A stretch of 64,000 bases of DNA. Origin: Piscicoccus intestinalis NBRC 104926 (GTDB lineage Bacteria; Actinomycetota; Actinomycetes; Actinomycetales; Dermatophilaceae). The stretch lies in contig NZ_BCNQ01000001.1 in assembly GCF_001515525.1 (NCBI RefSeq), forward strand, positions 1 to 64,000, given 5' to 3'. Shown in pieces: positions 1-9,570 of the stretch; position 1 is the first letter of the stretch; each line of letters begins with the position of its first letter. The translations under genes and the position numbers were made by a program. The notes below the pieces were generated by a model. It saw nothing but the letters and a program-made list of their open reading frames with translations. It was not told the origin of the DNA and did not search any database.

Positions 1-1068
1 CGGGCCCTCGGCCTCGGCGAGCGCGACGCAGCGCGCCAGCCGCGCGGCGGGGGAGTCGCCGAGGGCCAGCAGCGCGTCGTAGTGCGCGACGATCCGATCC
101 CAGCGCGTCTGTTCGGGAGTCTGCGCGCGGGCGTGCTCCCCGGCGATGCACGCCTGCAGCCAGGTGCTCGCGGCCTGCGCGGTCACCGGGGCGTCGGCGG
201 GAAAGGCCGCCAGCAACCCCAGGCCCTCAGCGATCTCGTCGCGGTGCCAGCGCGAACGGTCCTGATCGGGCAGCAGCACGAGCTGACCCGCGTCGTCGAG
301 GCGCGCGTCGCGCCGGGAGTGCTGCAGGAGGGTGAGCGCGAGGAGGGCCAGCAGCACCGGCTCCCCGAGGCGCAACGCCAGCACCGCCCGCACGAGCCGG
401 ATCGCCTCGCCGGCCAGCTCGATCCGCATGAGGTCGGGGCCGCTGCCGGGCGCGTAACCGGCGGTGAACGCGAGATAGGCCGTCGACGCGACGGTGTCGA
501 GCCGCCCGGGCAGCGCGTCGAGGTCGGGCACCGCGAAGGGGATGCCCGCCGTGACGATCTTCTTCTTGGCCCGGGTGATCCGCGCCGCCATCGTCGGCTC
601 CGACACGAGGAAGAGGCTGGCGATGTCGGGGGTCGGCACGCCGAGCACGAGCCGCAGGCTCAATGCGCTGGCCGCCTCCGGCGCGAGGGCCGGGTGGGCG
701 CACATGAGCACGAGGCGCAGCAGGTCGTTCTCGACGAGCCGGCCAGGGTCGGCCATCGTCGCGGCGGCTGCCGCGCGCAGTTCGGCGTCCGTGGTCAGCA
801 GGGGCGCCCGACGCCGGTGCATTGCCTCGGCCCGGAGCCGGTCGAGCACGCGGCGCCGCGCGGCGGTGAGCAGCCACCCGGCCGGGTTGTCGGGCACGTC
901 CTGCTCGCCCGCTGCGCCCCACGTGCGGGCGGCCGCCTCGACGGCGTCGGCCAGCGCGTCCTCGACGAGGTCGAGCCGCCGGTAGCGCGCGAGGAGCAGG
1001 GCGACCAGGCGCCCCCACTCCTCGCGCACCACCGTCTGCAGGGCCGCGTCCGCCTGTGCGTGCGTCAT
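1..1068 (-). CDS. ECF42-type RNA polymerase sigma factor with DUF6596 C-terminal extension (3' end cut by window)
   Basis: 356 codons are visible from ATG at 1068 with no stop before base 1, so the C-terminus is missing. The N-terminal part (about residues 14-50) looks like a sigma-70 region 2 with the stretch WGRLVALLLARYRRLDLVED. A second region has a region-4-like helix pair around VPTPDIASLFLVSEPTMAAR. The C-terminal extension carries YLAFTAGY, the hallmark of the DUF6596/ECF42 group. Established knowledge: ECF42 sigma factors are typically linked to YCII/DGPF proteins, and two such genes lie immediately upstream here. Gap to the upstream gene is 13 bp, so it is probably the last gene of that operon. 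No anti-sigma gene is visible; in this group the C-terminal extension is thought to control activity. Confidence 0.85.
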   Translation of the reverse strand, partial: MTHAQADAALQTVVREEWGRLVALLLARYRRLDLVEDALADAVEAAARTWGAAGEQDVPDNPAGWLLTAARRRVLDRLRAEAMHRRRAPLLTTDAELRAAAAATMADPGRLVENDLLRLVLMCAHPALAPEAASALSLRLVLGVPTPDIASLFLVSEPTMAARITRAKKKIVTAGIPFAVPDLDALPGRLDTVASTAYLAFTAGYAPGSGPDLMRIELAGEAIRLVRAVLALRLGEPVLLALLALTLLQHSRRDARLDDAGQLVLLPDQDRSRWHRDEIAEGLGLLAAFPADAPVTAQAASTWLQACIAGEHARAQTPEQTRWDRIVAHYDALLALGDSPAARLARCVALAEAEGP

Positions 1069-1081
1069 GCCGGAGGCGGGT

Positions 1082-1435
1082 TCACGCGACGTCGATCGCC
1101 GGCACGATCTGCATGTCGTACGGCGGCAACAGCGCCAGCAGGTCGACGAGCACGTCGAGATCCGGCGCCTGCACGAGATAGAACCCGCCCAGCTGCTCGA
1201 CCGCCTCCGCGTAGGGGCCGTCGGTCAGGCTCACCCGTCCGCCGCGGGTGCGCAGCACGGTCGCGGTGTCGCCGTCGCCGAGCGCCTCACCGGCGAGGAC
1301 GCTGACGCCGTCGCGGGCCGCGCAGGCCGCGTCGAAGGCTGCGAACCGGCCCATCGCCTCCTCCTGCTCGGCCGCGCTCAGCTCAGCCCACGCAGGCAAC
1401 TCGCCGGGCCCCATGAGCAGCACGAGGTACCTCAC
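1082..1435 (-). CDS. YCII/DGPF family protein
   Basis: 117 residues beginning at a GTG (1435) that overlaps the stop of the upstream gene by 4 bp. It starts MRYLVLLMGPGELPAW and has the family core with a DGPYAE motif followed by LGGFYLVQAPDLD, as in DGPF/YCII dimeric alpha-beta barrel proteins. The catalytic activity of this family is unclear. Its position between a second YCII gene and an ECF42-type sigma factor is the classic genomic association for this sigma group. The start is chosen by the coupling overlap; longer in-frame extensions upstream are just the other reading frame of the neighbouring gene. Confidence 0.85.
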   Translation of the reverse strand: MRYLVLLMGPGELPAWAELSAAEQEEAMGRFAAFDAACAARDGVSVLAGEALGDGDTATVLRTRGGRVSLTDGPYAEAVEQLGGFYLVQAPDLDVLVDLLALLPPYDMQIVPAIDVA

Positions 1436-1794
1436 GAGGGTCTCTCCGCCGGGTCGACGGTGCGGCGCACCTCGATGCCGTCGCCGACGCGAGCGATGAT
1501 CTGGCAGCAGTCGAGTAGGTCGTCGAGGTCGTCGGTCTCGATGAGGTAGTAGCCGCCGACGTGCTCGGCGGTCTCTGCGAACGGCCCATTGGTGACGGGC
1601 CCGCCGCCGGGCCGGATCGACTTCGCCTCCGTGCTCGCGTGCAGCTCGGCGCCGCCGAGCACACGGTGCCCACGCTGCGTCACCTCGCGGTGGAAGCGCG
1701 TGTATTCCGCGTACCCGTCCTTGCGTTCGGCCAGGCTCATCGACGACCACCATCGGTCGGAGTCGCCGAGGATGACGACCATGTACTCGGTCAT
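1432..1794 (-). CDS. YCII/DGPF family protein
   Basis: 120 residues from ATG at 1794. Begins MTEYMVVILGDSDRWW and carries the variant family motif TNGPFAETAEHVGGYYLIE, so it is a paralogue of the next gene in the operon. An RBS-like AGGACA lies just upstream of the ATG. First gene of a three-gene leftward operon (two YCII genes then the ECF42-type sigma factor). Function beyond family membership is not known; it may act as a sensor or small-molecule enzyme linked to the sigma factor, which is inference from the repeated gene neighbourhood. Confidence 0.85.
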   Translation of the reverse strand: MTEYMVVILGDSDRWWSSMSLAERKDGYAEYTRFHREVTQRGHRVLGGAELHASTEAKSIRPGGGPVTNGPFAETAEHVGGYYLIETDDLDDLLDCCQIIARVGDGIEVRRTVDPAERPS

Positions 1795-1890
1795 GAGGGT
1801 GTCCTTTCGTCACGGCGGTGAGGCCGCGGGCGCGACCTCACCACGATGACGGACGAGCCGGGGTCGAATCGACAACAGGTGCACAAACAC

Positions 1891-1925
1891 CTGCGGCGCC
1901 CCGCCGGCCAGGCGGGGCGCCGCAG
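1891..1925 (-). terminator. Strong hairpin, probable terminator of the PEBP gene
   Basis: A perfect 15-bp inverted repeat (arms 1891-1905 and 1911-1925, loop GGCCA) lies 16 bp after the stop of the leftward PEBP gene. The leftward transcript continues GTGTTTGTG, a weak U-rich run, so termination is plausible though not a textbook U tract. Confidence 0.6.
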
Positions 1926-1940
1926 CGCGGGCGGGTGGTC

Positions 1941-2477
1941 TCAGCCCGTGATCTCGTACGTCCCGGTCAGGGTCGCGCGGCCGATGACGTGCTCGAGCAT
2001 CATGAACGACGCCTTCGCCGGGCTCGTGTCGGTGTCGAGGCCGAGGTCGTCGGTGTCGAGGGCGTGGACCGCGAAAATGTAGCGGTGCGGCCCGTCTCCG
2101 GGCGGGGGAGCGGCGCCGCCGAAGTCACGGGTGCCGTAGTCGTTGGCCAGCTGCACCGCCGTGCCGGGGATCGAGCCGCCGCCGACGTGACCGGCTCCTT
2201 CGGGGACGCCGGTCGCGTCGCCGGCGACGCCGACGACGAACCAGTGCCAGAAGCCCGAGGGGGTCGGTGCGTCGGGGTCGTAGCAGGAGAGCACGAACTG
2301 CTTGGTGCCCTCGGGGGCGCCGGACCACTCCAGGGCGGGCGAGATGTTGTCTTCGCCGTAGGCGTGCTTGGCCGGCAGCGGATCGCCGTCGGCGAAGCCA
2401 GGGCTGCTCAACTCGAACGAAGCGGTCTGCGGGAGCCGGGCGTAGGGGTCGTGGGCCTGCGGTCGTTCCTGGTTCAT
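1941..2477 (-). CDS. YbhB/YbcL family Raf kinase inhibitor-like protein (PEBP)
   Basis: 178 residues from ATG at 2477. Shows the PEBP fold signatures: SPALEWSGAPEGTKQFVLSC, then DPDAPTPSGFWHWFVVGV (the conserved DPDxP and HW ligand-site residues), then GTRDFGGAAPPPGDGPHRYIF (the GxxxxxGPxPPxGxxPHRY motif). Full length for bacterial members. These are cytoplasmic ligand-binding proteins of generally unknown substrate; no signal peptide is present here. It is a single gene ended by the hairpin at 1891-1925, separated from the sugar regulator by 10 bp and so possibly read through from it. Confidence 0.92.
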   Translation of the reverse strand: MNQERPQAHDPYARLPQTASFELSSPGFADGDPLPAKHAYGEDNISPALEWSGAPEGTKQFVLSCYDPDAPTPSGFWHWFVVGVAGDATGVPEGAGHVGGGSIPGTAVQLANDYGTRDFGGAAPPPGDGPHRYIFAVHALDTDDLGLDTDTSPAKASFMMLEHVIGRATLTGTYEITG

Positions 2478-2487
2478 ATGCCCGACT

Positions 2488-3486
2488 CTAACCGTCGAGC
2501 AGCGCCTCTCCCAGGGCCGAATCGATGATCAGTGAATCGACGAGACCGCCCGCGACCGCCGCGCGGACCGCCGGGGCCTTGGCGGCCCCGAGCACGACGG
2601 CGCAGACGCGGGGGATCGCCCGCAGCCGTGCATCCGACAGTCCGACGACGCAGCGGGCGAGCTCCGGTGTCACGGCGGCGCCCTCGGCGTCGAAGAAGAC
2701 CCCGGCGATCTCGCCGACGACGCCCTGCGCGCGCACCGCCTCGCGGACCGGCGGGGTCAGCGCGTCGTAGATCGAGGAGGTTCCCGGCGCCCAGTGCCCG
2801 ATCCCGACCACAGCCCGGGTGACCCGCCGGACCTGGGCCAGGGCTTCGGCGACCGTCGGTTGCCGCCGCACGGCGCGGGCTGCCTCGTCGCCGTCGACGA
2901 TGAGGGGCGCGTAGAAGACGTGCCCGCGACCTCCCGCGAGGCGGGCCGCCTGCACGACGACCTCGACGGCGCTGGCGTCGTCGTCGGGCAGCTGCTGGGC
3001 GCCGCACAGCTGCACGACCTCCACCTGCGGCAATGTCGTCAGGGCCTGCACCATCGCGTAGACCTCGCGCGACCACGGCAGGCCGAGCACGTCGTCGGGG
3101 GTGATCACCTCGGCGAGGTAGTCCGCCGACGTGCGGCCGAGCTGGCGGCGGGCCTCCGGCACCGAGCGCCCCGCCGTATCGACGACGAGGCAGTCACGCA
3201 GGCCGAGGCGGGCGGCCAACCTGGTGGACAGGTCGGTGTCCAGGCCGCCGGGCGCGCCGACCTCGATGCGCACGAGCCCGCTGTCGAGCGCCTCCTCCAG
3301 GAGCCGGGCCACCTTGAACCGGCTCAGCCCGAGCTGGTCGGCGATCTGCACCTTGGTCGCGCCCTCGAGGTAGAAGCGGCGGGCGACCGTGCCGAGCAGC
3401 AGCGCGTGCCGGGGACCGGCCGGCGGGCCGCCAGCGGGGTCGAGCCCGCGGCTCGTCCCGCGATGGTGCTGCGTCTGCTCGCTCAT
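2488..3486 (-). CDS. SorC/DeoR-type sugar-binding transcriptional regulator
   Basis: 332 residues from ATG at 3486 (MSEQTQ...), preceded by a GAGGAC-type RBS. Residues about 35-80 form the helix-turn-helix (KVQIADQLGLSRFKVARLLE), followed by the SorC sugar-phosphate-binding domain (LPWSREVYAMVQALT, VVGIGHWAPGTSSIYDALTP, ending ALGEALLDG). Divergent to the polyol uptake operon that starts 245 bp away, so it most likely represses or activates that operon in response to a phosphorylated pentulose or polyol product. A longer upstream reading frame exists but lacks a sensible RBS and would extend into the regulatory region. Confidence 0.9.
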   Translation of the reverse strand: MSEQTQHHRGTSRGLDPAGGPPAGPRHALLLGTVARRFYLEGATKVQIADQLGLSRFKVARLLEEALDSGLVRIEVGAPGGLDTDLSTRLAARLGLRDCLVVDTAGRSVPEARRQLGRTSADYLAEVITPDDVLGLPWSREVYAMVQALTTLPQVEVVQLCGAQQLPDDDASAVEVVVQAARLAGGRGHVFYAPLIVDGDEAARAVRRQPTVAEALAQVRRVTRAVVGIGHWAPGTSSIYDALTPPVREAVRAQGVVGEIAGVFFDAEGAAVTPELARCVVGLSDARLRAIPRVCAVVLGAAKAPAVRAAVAGGLVDSLIIDSALGEALLDG

Positions 3487-3731
3487 GTGATCGTCCTCCG
3501 AGCTGTTCTGCCGTCCCAGCCTACGGCCGCGGCCTCGCGCGCCCTCCTCGTGCGCACGGGACCGACCGGACGGACCCCACACGTGTCACCTTCCACAATG
3601 GCGCCCAGTGTCGGTGCCGGACGGGCAGAACGGACTATCGACAACGAAACTCGTCGCAGACTAAGAATGCTCCGTACACAGCATGTGTGCACTAAGTGTG
3701 CTCAGATGAGCATCCTCAACGGGGAGGGCGT
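3487..3731. promoter_or_regulatory. Divergent promoter/operator region of the polyol operon
   Basis: A 245-bp gene-free stretch between the SorC regulator and the transporter operon. Two neighbouring dyads stand out: ACACA-gca-TGTGT at 3676-3688 and GCAC-taagt-GTGC at 3689-3701. They are directly adjacent, 31 bp upstream of the GTG of the binding-protein gene. They would suit binding of a SorC-type oligomer. The binding-protein RBS GGGGAGGG is at 3721-3728. Operator function is inferred, not shown. Confidence 0.45.
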
Positions 3732-5102
3732 GTGCGCAGGACACGAACGAGGACGGTGGCGGTGGCCGCCGTCGCGCTCGCCACGGCCGGAACGGTCGCG
3801 CTGAGCGGCTGCGCCGGTTTCGGTGGTGCGGGCCTGGCCGGGGGCGACGACGCCAACGCCGTCAACGTGCTCATGGTCAACAACCCGCAGATGATGGATC
3901 TGCAGCGGTTGACCGCCGCGGACTTCACCGCGAAGACCGGCATCCGGGTGAACTTCACGACGCTGCCCGAGAACGACGTGCGCAGCAAGATCAGCCAGGA
4001 GTTCTCCGCGCAGGCGGGGCTCTACGACGTCGCGTCGCTGAGCAACTTCGAGGTGCCGATCTACGGCAAGGCGGGCTGGGTGGCGCCGCTGAACGACTAC
4101 ATCGCGCGTGACCCGGCCTTCGACCAGGGCGACATCCTCGGGCCGATGACGCAGTCGTTGTCGGTCGACGGCAACGTCTACGCGGAGCCGTTCTACGGCG
4201 AGTCGAGCTTTCTCATGTACCGCAAGGACGTCACCGACGCCAAGGGCATCAACATGCCGCCGAACCCCACGTGGCGGCAGGTCGCCGACATCGCGGCCCA
4301 GCTCGACGGGGCGCAGCCGGGTATGAAGGGCATCTGCCTGCGCGGCCAGCCCGGTTGGGGCCAGGTGTTCGCCCCGCTGACCACGGTCGTCAACACCTTC
4401 GGTGGCACCTGGTTCAACGCCGACTGGACCGCCGGCGTCAACTCCCCGGAGTTCACCCAGGCCGTCACCTTCTACGTCGACCTCGTTCGCGCGCACGGGC
4501 AGGCCGGTGCGGCCCAGTCCGGGTTCACCGAGTGCCTCAACAGCCTGGTCACCGGGCGCACCGCCATGTGGTACGACGCGACGTCGGCGGCCGGCTCCCT
4601 CGAGGCGCAGGACTCCCCGCACCGCGGCAACTTCGGCTACGTCGCGGCACCGGTCGTCAAGACGAAGAGCTCGGGGTGGCTGTACACGTGGGCGTGGGCC
4701 GTGCAGGCCGCCAACCCGCGCAAGGACGCCGCCTGGCAGTTCATCTCGTGGGCCTCCAGCAAGGAGTACGAGCAGCTCGTCGGCGAGCAGGTCGGTTGGG
4801 CGAATGTGCCCGGCGGCAAACGCGCCTCGACGTACGACCGGCCCGAGTACCAGCGGGTCGCCGGGGCCTTCGCCGACGTGGAGAAGGCCGCCATCGAGTC
4901 GGCCGACCCCGACAACCCCGGCCTGCAGCCGCGACCGGCTCCCGGCATCCAGTTCATCGACATCCCCGAGTTCCCGGCGCTCGGCACCAGCGTGAGCCAG
5001 GACGTCAGCGCGGCGATCGCGGGCCAGACCACGGTCGCCGAGGCGCTCGACAAGGGCCAGACGGCAGCCGAACTCGTCGGACGGAAGTACCAACAGCGAT
5101 GA
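3732..5102 (+). CDS. Sugar-alcohol ABC transporter lipoprotein binding protein
   Basis: 456 residues from GTG at 3732, chosen because GGGGAGGG sits 3-4 bp upstream; an earlier in-frame GTG at 3696 lacks an RBS and would disturb the signal sequence. N-terminus has Arg-rich MRRTRTRT, a hydrophobic stretch and a lipobox LSGC at about residue 29, so it is a lipid-anchored extracellular protein. The rest is a family 1 solute-binding fold (VNVLMVNNPQMMDLQRL, PFYGESSFLMYRKDV, TAMWYDATSAAG) like the mannitol/sorbitol group. Stop overlaps the permease start (ATGA), the first of a string of coupled genes. Substrate is inferred from the downstream polyol dehydrogenases. Confidence 0.9.
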   Translation: MRRTRTRTVAVAAVALATAGTVALSGCAGFGGAGLAGGDDANAVNVLMVNNPQMMDLQRLTAADFTAKTGIRVNFTTLPENDVRSKISQEFSAQAGLYDVASLSNFEVPIYGKAGWVAPLNDYIARDPAFDQGDILGPMTQSLSVDGNVYAEPFYGESSFLMYRKDVTDAKGINMPPNPTWRQVADIAAQLDGAQPGMKGICLRGQPGWGQVFAPLTTVVNTFGGTWFNADWTAGVNSPEFTQAVTFYVDLVRAHGQAGAAQSGFTECLNSLVTGRTAMWYDATSAAGSLEAQDSPHRGNFGYVAAPVVKTKSSGWLYTWAWAVQAANPRKDAAWQFISWASSKEYEQLVGEQVGWANVPGGKRASTYDRPEYQRVAGAFADVEKAAIESADPDNPGLQPRPAPGIQFIDIPEFPALGTSVSQDVSAAIAGQTTVAEALDKGQTAAELVGRKYQQR

Positions 5103-6058
5103 CCGCCACCCAGACTCCGCAGACCCCCGAGCGCGGTCGCGCTGCGGCCACCCAGCCCGCCAAGAACCGCAACGCCCTGCACCGCACCGGCGCGTGGGCC
5201 CGGCGCATGCCGCTGCTGCCGGCTCTCATCCTCGTCATCCTCATGACGCAGATCCCGTTCGTCGCGACGATCGTGATCTCGTTCATGAACTGGAACGCCT
5301 ACTACCCCAACGACATCTACTTCGCGGGCTTCGCCAACTACGGGTACGTGCTGGCCGACCCCGACGCGCGCAGCGCGATCCTCGTCACGGCCCTGCTCAC
5401 CGCCGCGGTCGTGCTGCTCTCGCTGCTCGGCGGTCTCGTCATGGCGCTGCTGCTCGACCGGCAGTTCCTCGGCCGCGGCGTCGTGCGCACGATGATGATC
5501 ACGCCCTTCCTGCTCGTGCCGATCGCGGCCGCCCTGCTGTGGAAGCACGCGGTCTACAACCCGGTGTACGGGCTCCTCAACGGGGTGCTGACGTGGGTGT
5601 TCGGGGCGGGCGCGCCGCAGCCGGACTGGATCAGTCAGTGGCCGTTCTGGTCGGTGGTCATCGCGATCGTGTGGCAGTGGACGCCGTTCATGATGCTCAT
5701 CCTGCTCGCGGGCCTGCAGAGCCGGCCGCTGGACGTCGTCGAGGCGGCCCGCATCGACGGCGCGAACGCCTGGCAGATCTTCATCCACATGACGCTGCCG
5801 CACCTGCGCCCGTTCATCGAACTCGCCGGGCTGCTCGGCGCGATCAACATCGTGCAGAACTTCGACCACGTCTTCACGATCACGTCCGGCGGCCTCGGCA
5901 CCGCGAACCTGCCGTACTTCATCTACCAGACGTTCTACACGGCGCACGACTACGGCATCGCCTCTGCGGCGGGCGTCATCGTCGTGCTCGGCACGATCAT
6001 CATCGCGATGTTCGCGCTGCGCACCGTGCTCAGTCTGTTCAAGGAGGAGACCCGATGA
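5099..6058 (+). CDS. Sugar ABC transporter permease (MalF-type)
   Basis: 319 residues, ATG overlapping the previous stop by 4 bp. About six membrane segments can be seen (LLPALILVILMTQIPFVATI, ILVTALLTAAVVLLSLLGGL, TMMITPFLLVPIAAALLW, WSVVIAIVWQWTPFMMLILL, and two near the end). The cytoplasmic EAA loop EAARIDGANAWQIFIHMTLP, which docks onto the ATPase, is intact. Forms the channel with the next gene. No ATPase gene is in the operon, so it must share a general MsmK-type ATPase encoded elsewhere. Confidence 0.93.
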   Translation: MTATQTPQTPERGRAAATQPAKNRNALHRTGAWARRMPLLPALILVILMTQIPFVATIVISFMNWNAYYPNDIYFAGFANYGYVLADPDARSAILVTALLTAAVVLLSLLGGLVMALLLDRQFLGRGVVRTMMITPFLLVPIAAALLWKHAVYNPVYGLLNGVLTWVFGAGAPQPDWISQWPFWSVVIAIVWQWTPFMMLILLAGLQSRPLDVVEAARIDGANAWQIFIHMTLPHLRPFIELAGLLGAINIVQNFDHVFTITSGGLGTANLPYFIYQTFYTAHDYGIASAAGVIVVLGTIIIAMFALRTVLSLFKEETR

Positions 6059-6932
6059 GCACCACGGCCGATGCCCCCGTCGCTCGCCCGGCCGGCGGTT
6101 CGGGCTCCCAGGAGATCCGGCACAAGCGCACGCCACGCTCGGAGCTGCTGCTCGGGGTGCTCGCCTGGGTGGTCGGGTTGGTGTTCGTCTCGCCGGTGTT
6201 CTGGATGGTCCTGACGAGCTTCCACCGGGAGGCCGACGCGGCCACCAATCCGCCGTCGGTGTTCGCGCCGCTCGTGCTCGACGGCTACCGCTCGTTCTTC
6301 GGCTCCAACCCGTGGCCGTACCTGGCGAACTCGCTCATGGCCAGCGTCGTCTCGACACTCCTCGTGCTGCTGCTGGCGTTCCCGGCGGCGTACGCCCTGA
6401 GCATCCGGCCGGTGAACAAGTGGAGCGACGTGCTGTTCTTCTTCCTGTCGACGAAGTTCATGCCGATCGTCGCGGCGCTGCGGTTGTTCCTCTTCGCGGT
6501 GCGGACCCGGCTCCTGGACAACATCTGGCTGCTCATCCTCTTCTACACGGTGATGAACCTGCCGATCGCGATCTGGATGCTGCGCAGCTTCCTCGCCGAG
6601 GTGCCCAAGGAGATGCTCGAGGCGGCCGAGGTCGACGGGGCCGGTCTCATCCGCACGATGCGCGAGGTCGTGGCCCCCGTCGTCATGCCCGGCATCGCCG
6701 CGGCCGCGCTCATCTGCTTCATCTTCAGCTGGAACGAACTGCTTTTCGCCCGCGTGCTCACGGGTACGGTGGCCCAGACGGCGCCCGTCTTCCTGACCGG
6801 GTTCGTCACGAGTCAGGGCTTGTTCCTGGCACAGGTCTGCGCGGCCTCGCTCGTCGTCTCGTTGCCCGTGCTCATCGCAGGCTTCGCCGCCCAGGACAAG
6901 CTGGTGCAGGGACTGTCGATGGGAGCCGTCAA

Positions 6933-6936
<4 letters not shown>
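6055..6936 (+). CDS. Sugar ABC transporter permease (MalG-type)
   Basis: 293 residues, ATG overlapping the previous stop by 4 bp. Six membrane segments are expected; visible ones include LLLGVLAWVVGLVFVSPVFW, LMASVVSTLLVLLLAFPAAY and IWLLILFYTVMNLPIAIWML. The EAA loop is EAAEVDGAGLIRTMREVVAP. It ends LVQGLSMGAVK, typical of MalG-like subunits (xxGLxxGAVK). Partner of the preceding permease; the stop overlaps the GTG of the polyol dehydrogenase gene, so uptake and catabolism are translated as a unit. Confidence 0.93.
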
Positions 6937-8426
<1,490 letters not shown>

Positions 8427-8430
8427 CCGC

Positions 8431-9501
8431 ATGAGCACGACGACCGCCGCCCTGCCCGAGACGATGGCGGGGGTCCGGCTTCCCGGCGACAGCACGGTCG
8501 AACACATCACCGCGCCGGTGACCTCCCCGGGGCCGCGCCAGGTGCTGTTGGCGACGAAGGCCTCCTCGATCTGCGGCAGCGACATCCGCGCGATCTACCG
8601 CGAGCACCTCGGCACCGGCGCCGAGGCGTACCGCGGGGTGCTGGCGGGGCACGAGCCGTGCGGCCAGGTCGTCGCCGTCGGTGCGGGGGTGCGGCGGCTG
8701 GGCGTCGGAGACCGGGTGGTGGTCTACCACATCGCCGGCTGCGGGGTCTGCACCGAGTGCCGCCGGGGTTACGAGGTCGGCTGCCACGAGCCGTTCCGCG
8801 CCGCGCACGGCTGGCAGCGCGACGGCGGGCACGCGCAGTATCTGCTCGCCGAGGGGGACTCCTGCGTGCTCCTGCCCGAGCCGCTGACCTATGTCGACGG
8901 GGCGCTCGTCTCGTGCGGGTTCGGCACCGCCTACGAGGGCCTGCTCAAGGCGGCGCCCAGCGGGCGGGACCGGCTCCTCGTCACGGGCCTGGGGCCCGTC
9001 GGGCTGGCCACCGCGATGCTCGGGCGCGCGCTCGGCGTCACCCACGTCATCGACTCGGACGTCAACGAAGGCCGGCGCGCGCAGGGTTTGGAGCTCGGGC
9101 TCGTCGACGTCGCGGTCGCGCCCGAAGAACTCGACGCGGCCGTCGCGCAGGCCACCGGCGGCGAGGGGTGCGAGGTCGCGGTCGACTGCTCCGGCAACCC
9201 GGCCGCTCGCGAGTCGGCCCTGCGCAACACCCGGTCGTGGGGCCGGTGCGTGTTCGTGGGCGAGGGCGGCGAGGTGAGGTTCGCCGTCTCCGACCTGCTC
9301 ATCCACAAGCAGATCACCTTGTACGGGTCGTGGGTCACCTCCGTGTTGCACATGGAGGAGCTGCTGGAGAACCTCGTGCGCTGGCGGCTGCACCCGGAGG
9401 TGGTCGTCACGCACCGGCTGCCGCTGTCGGAGGCGGGGCGCGCCTACGAGATCGCCGACCGCGGCGAGGGCGGCAAGGTCTGCATCGTCTTCGACGAGTG
9501 A
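8431..9501 (+). CDS. Zinc-dependent polyol/alcohol dehydrogenase
   Basis: 356 residues from ATG at 8431, 4 bp after the previous stop. Medium-chain dehydrogenase with catalytic zinc residues in SSICGSDIR and AGHEPCG, structural zinc Cys cluster CGVCTECRRGYEVGC, and Rossmann glycine motif TGLGPVGLATAMLG followed by DSDVNE. It resembles sorbitol/xylitol dehydrogenase-type enzymes. The structural site has the usual four cysteines spaced over 15 residues. In this operon it probably oxidises a second polyol (for example xylitol to xylulose), widening the substrate range of the pathway. Confidence 0.88.
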   Translation: MSTTTAALPETMAGVRLPGDSTVEHITAPVTSPGPRQVLLATKASSICGSDIRAIYREHLGTGAEAYRGVLAGHEPCGQVVAVGAGVRRLGVGDRVVVYHIAGCGVCTECRRGYEVGCHEPFRAAHGWQRDGGHAQYLLAEGDSCVLLPEPLTYVDGALVSCGFGTAYEGLLKAAPSGRDRLLVTGLGPVGLATAMLGRALGVTHVIDSDVNEGRRAQGLELGLVDVAVAPEELDAAVAQATGGEGCEVAVDCSGNPAARESALRNTRSWGRCVFVGEGGEVRFAVSDLLIHKQITLYGSWVTSVLHMEELLENLVRWRLHPEVVVTHRLPLSEAGRAYEIADRGEGGKVCIVFDE

Positions 9502-9570
9502 GCGCGTCGCGCGGCGCTTGGACACGAGCCGAGACGAGCCGAGATGAGTCGAGAAGACAGGGAGAGCACC

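Noticed and set aside
82-1305. Long rightward open frame opposite the sigma factor gene
   Set aside because: Arg/Gly/Ala-rich shadow of a high-GC gene; the reverse strand encodes a recognisable ECF42-type sigma factor.
4637-6136. 499-codon leftward frame across the permease genes
   Set aside because: Composition (Arg/His/Asp/Glu-rich, no domain) is that of an antisense frame; the + strand has two clear permeases with EAA loops.
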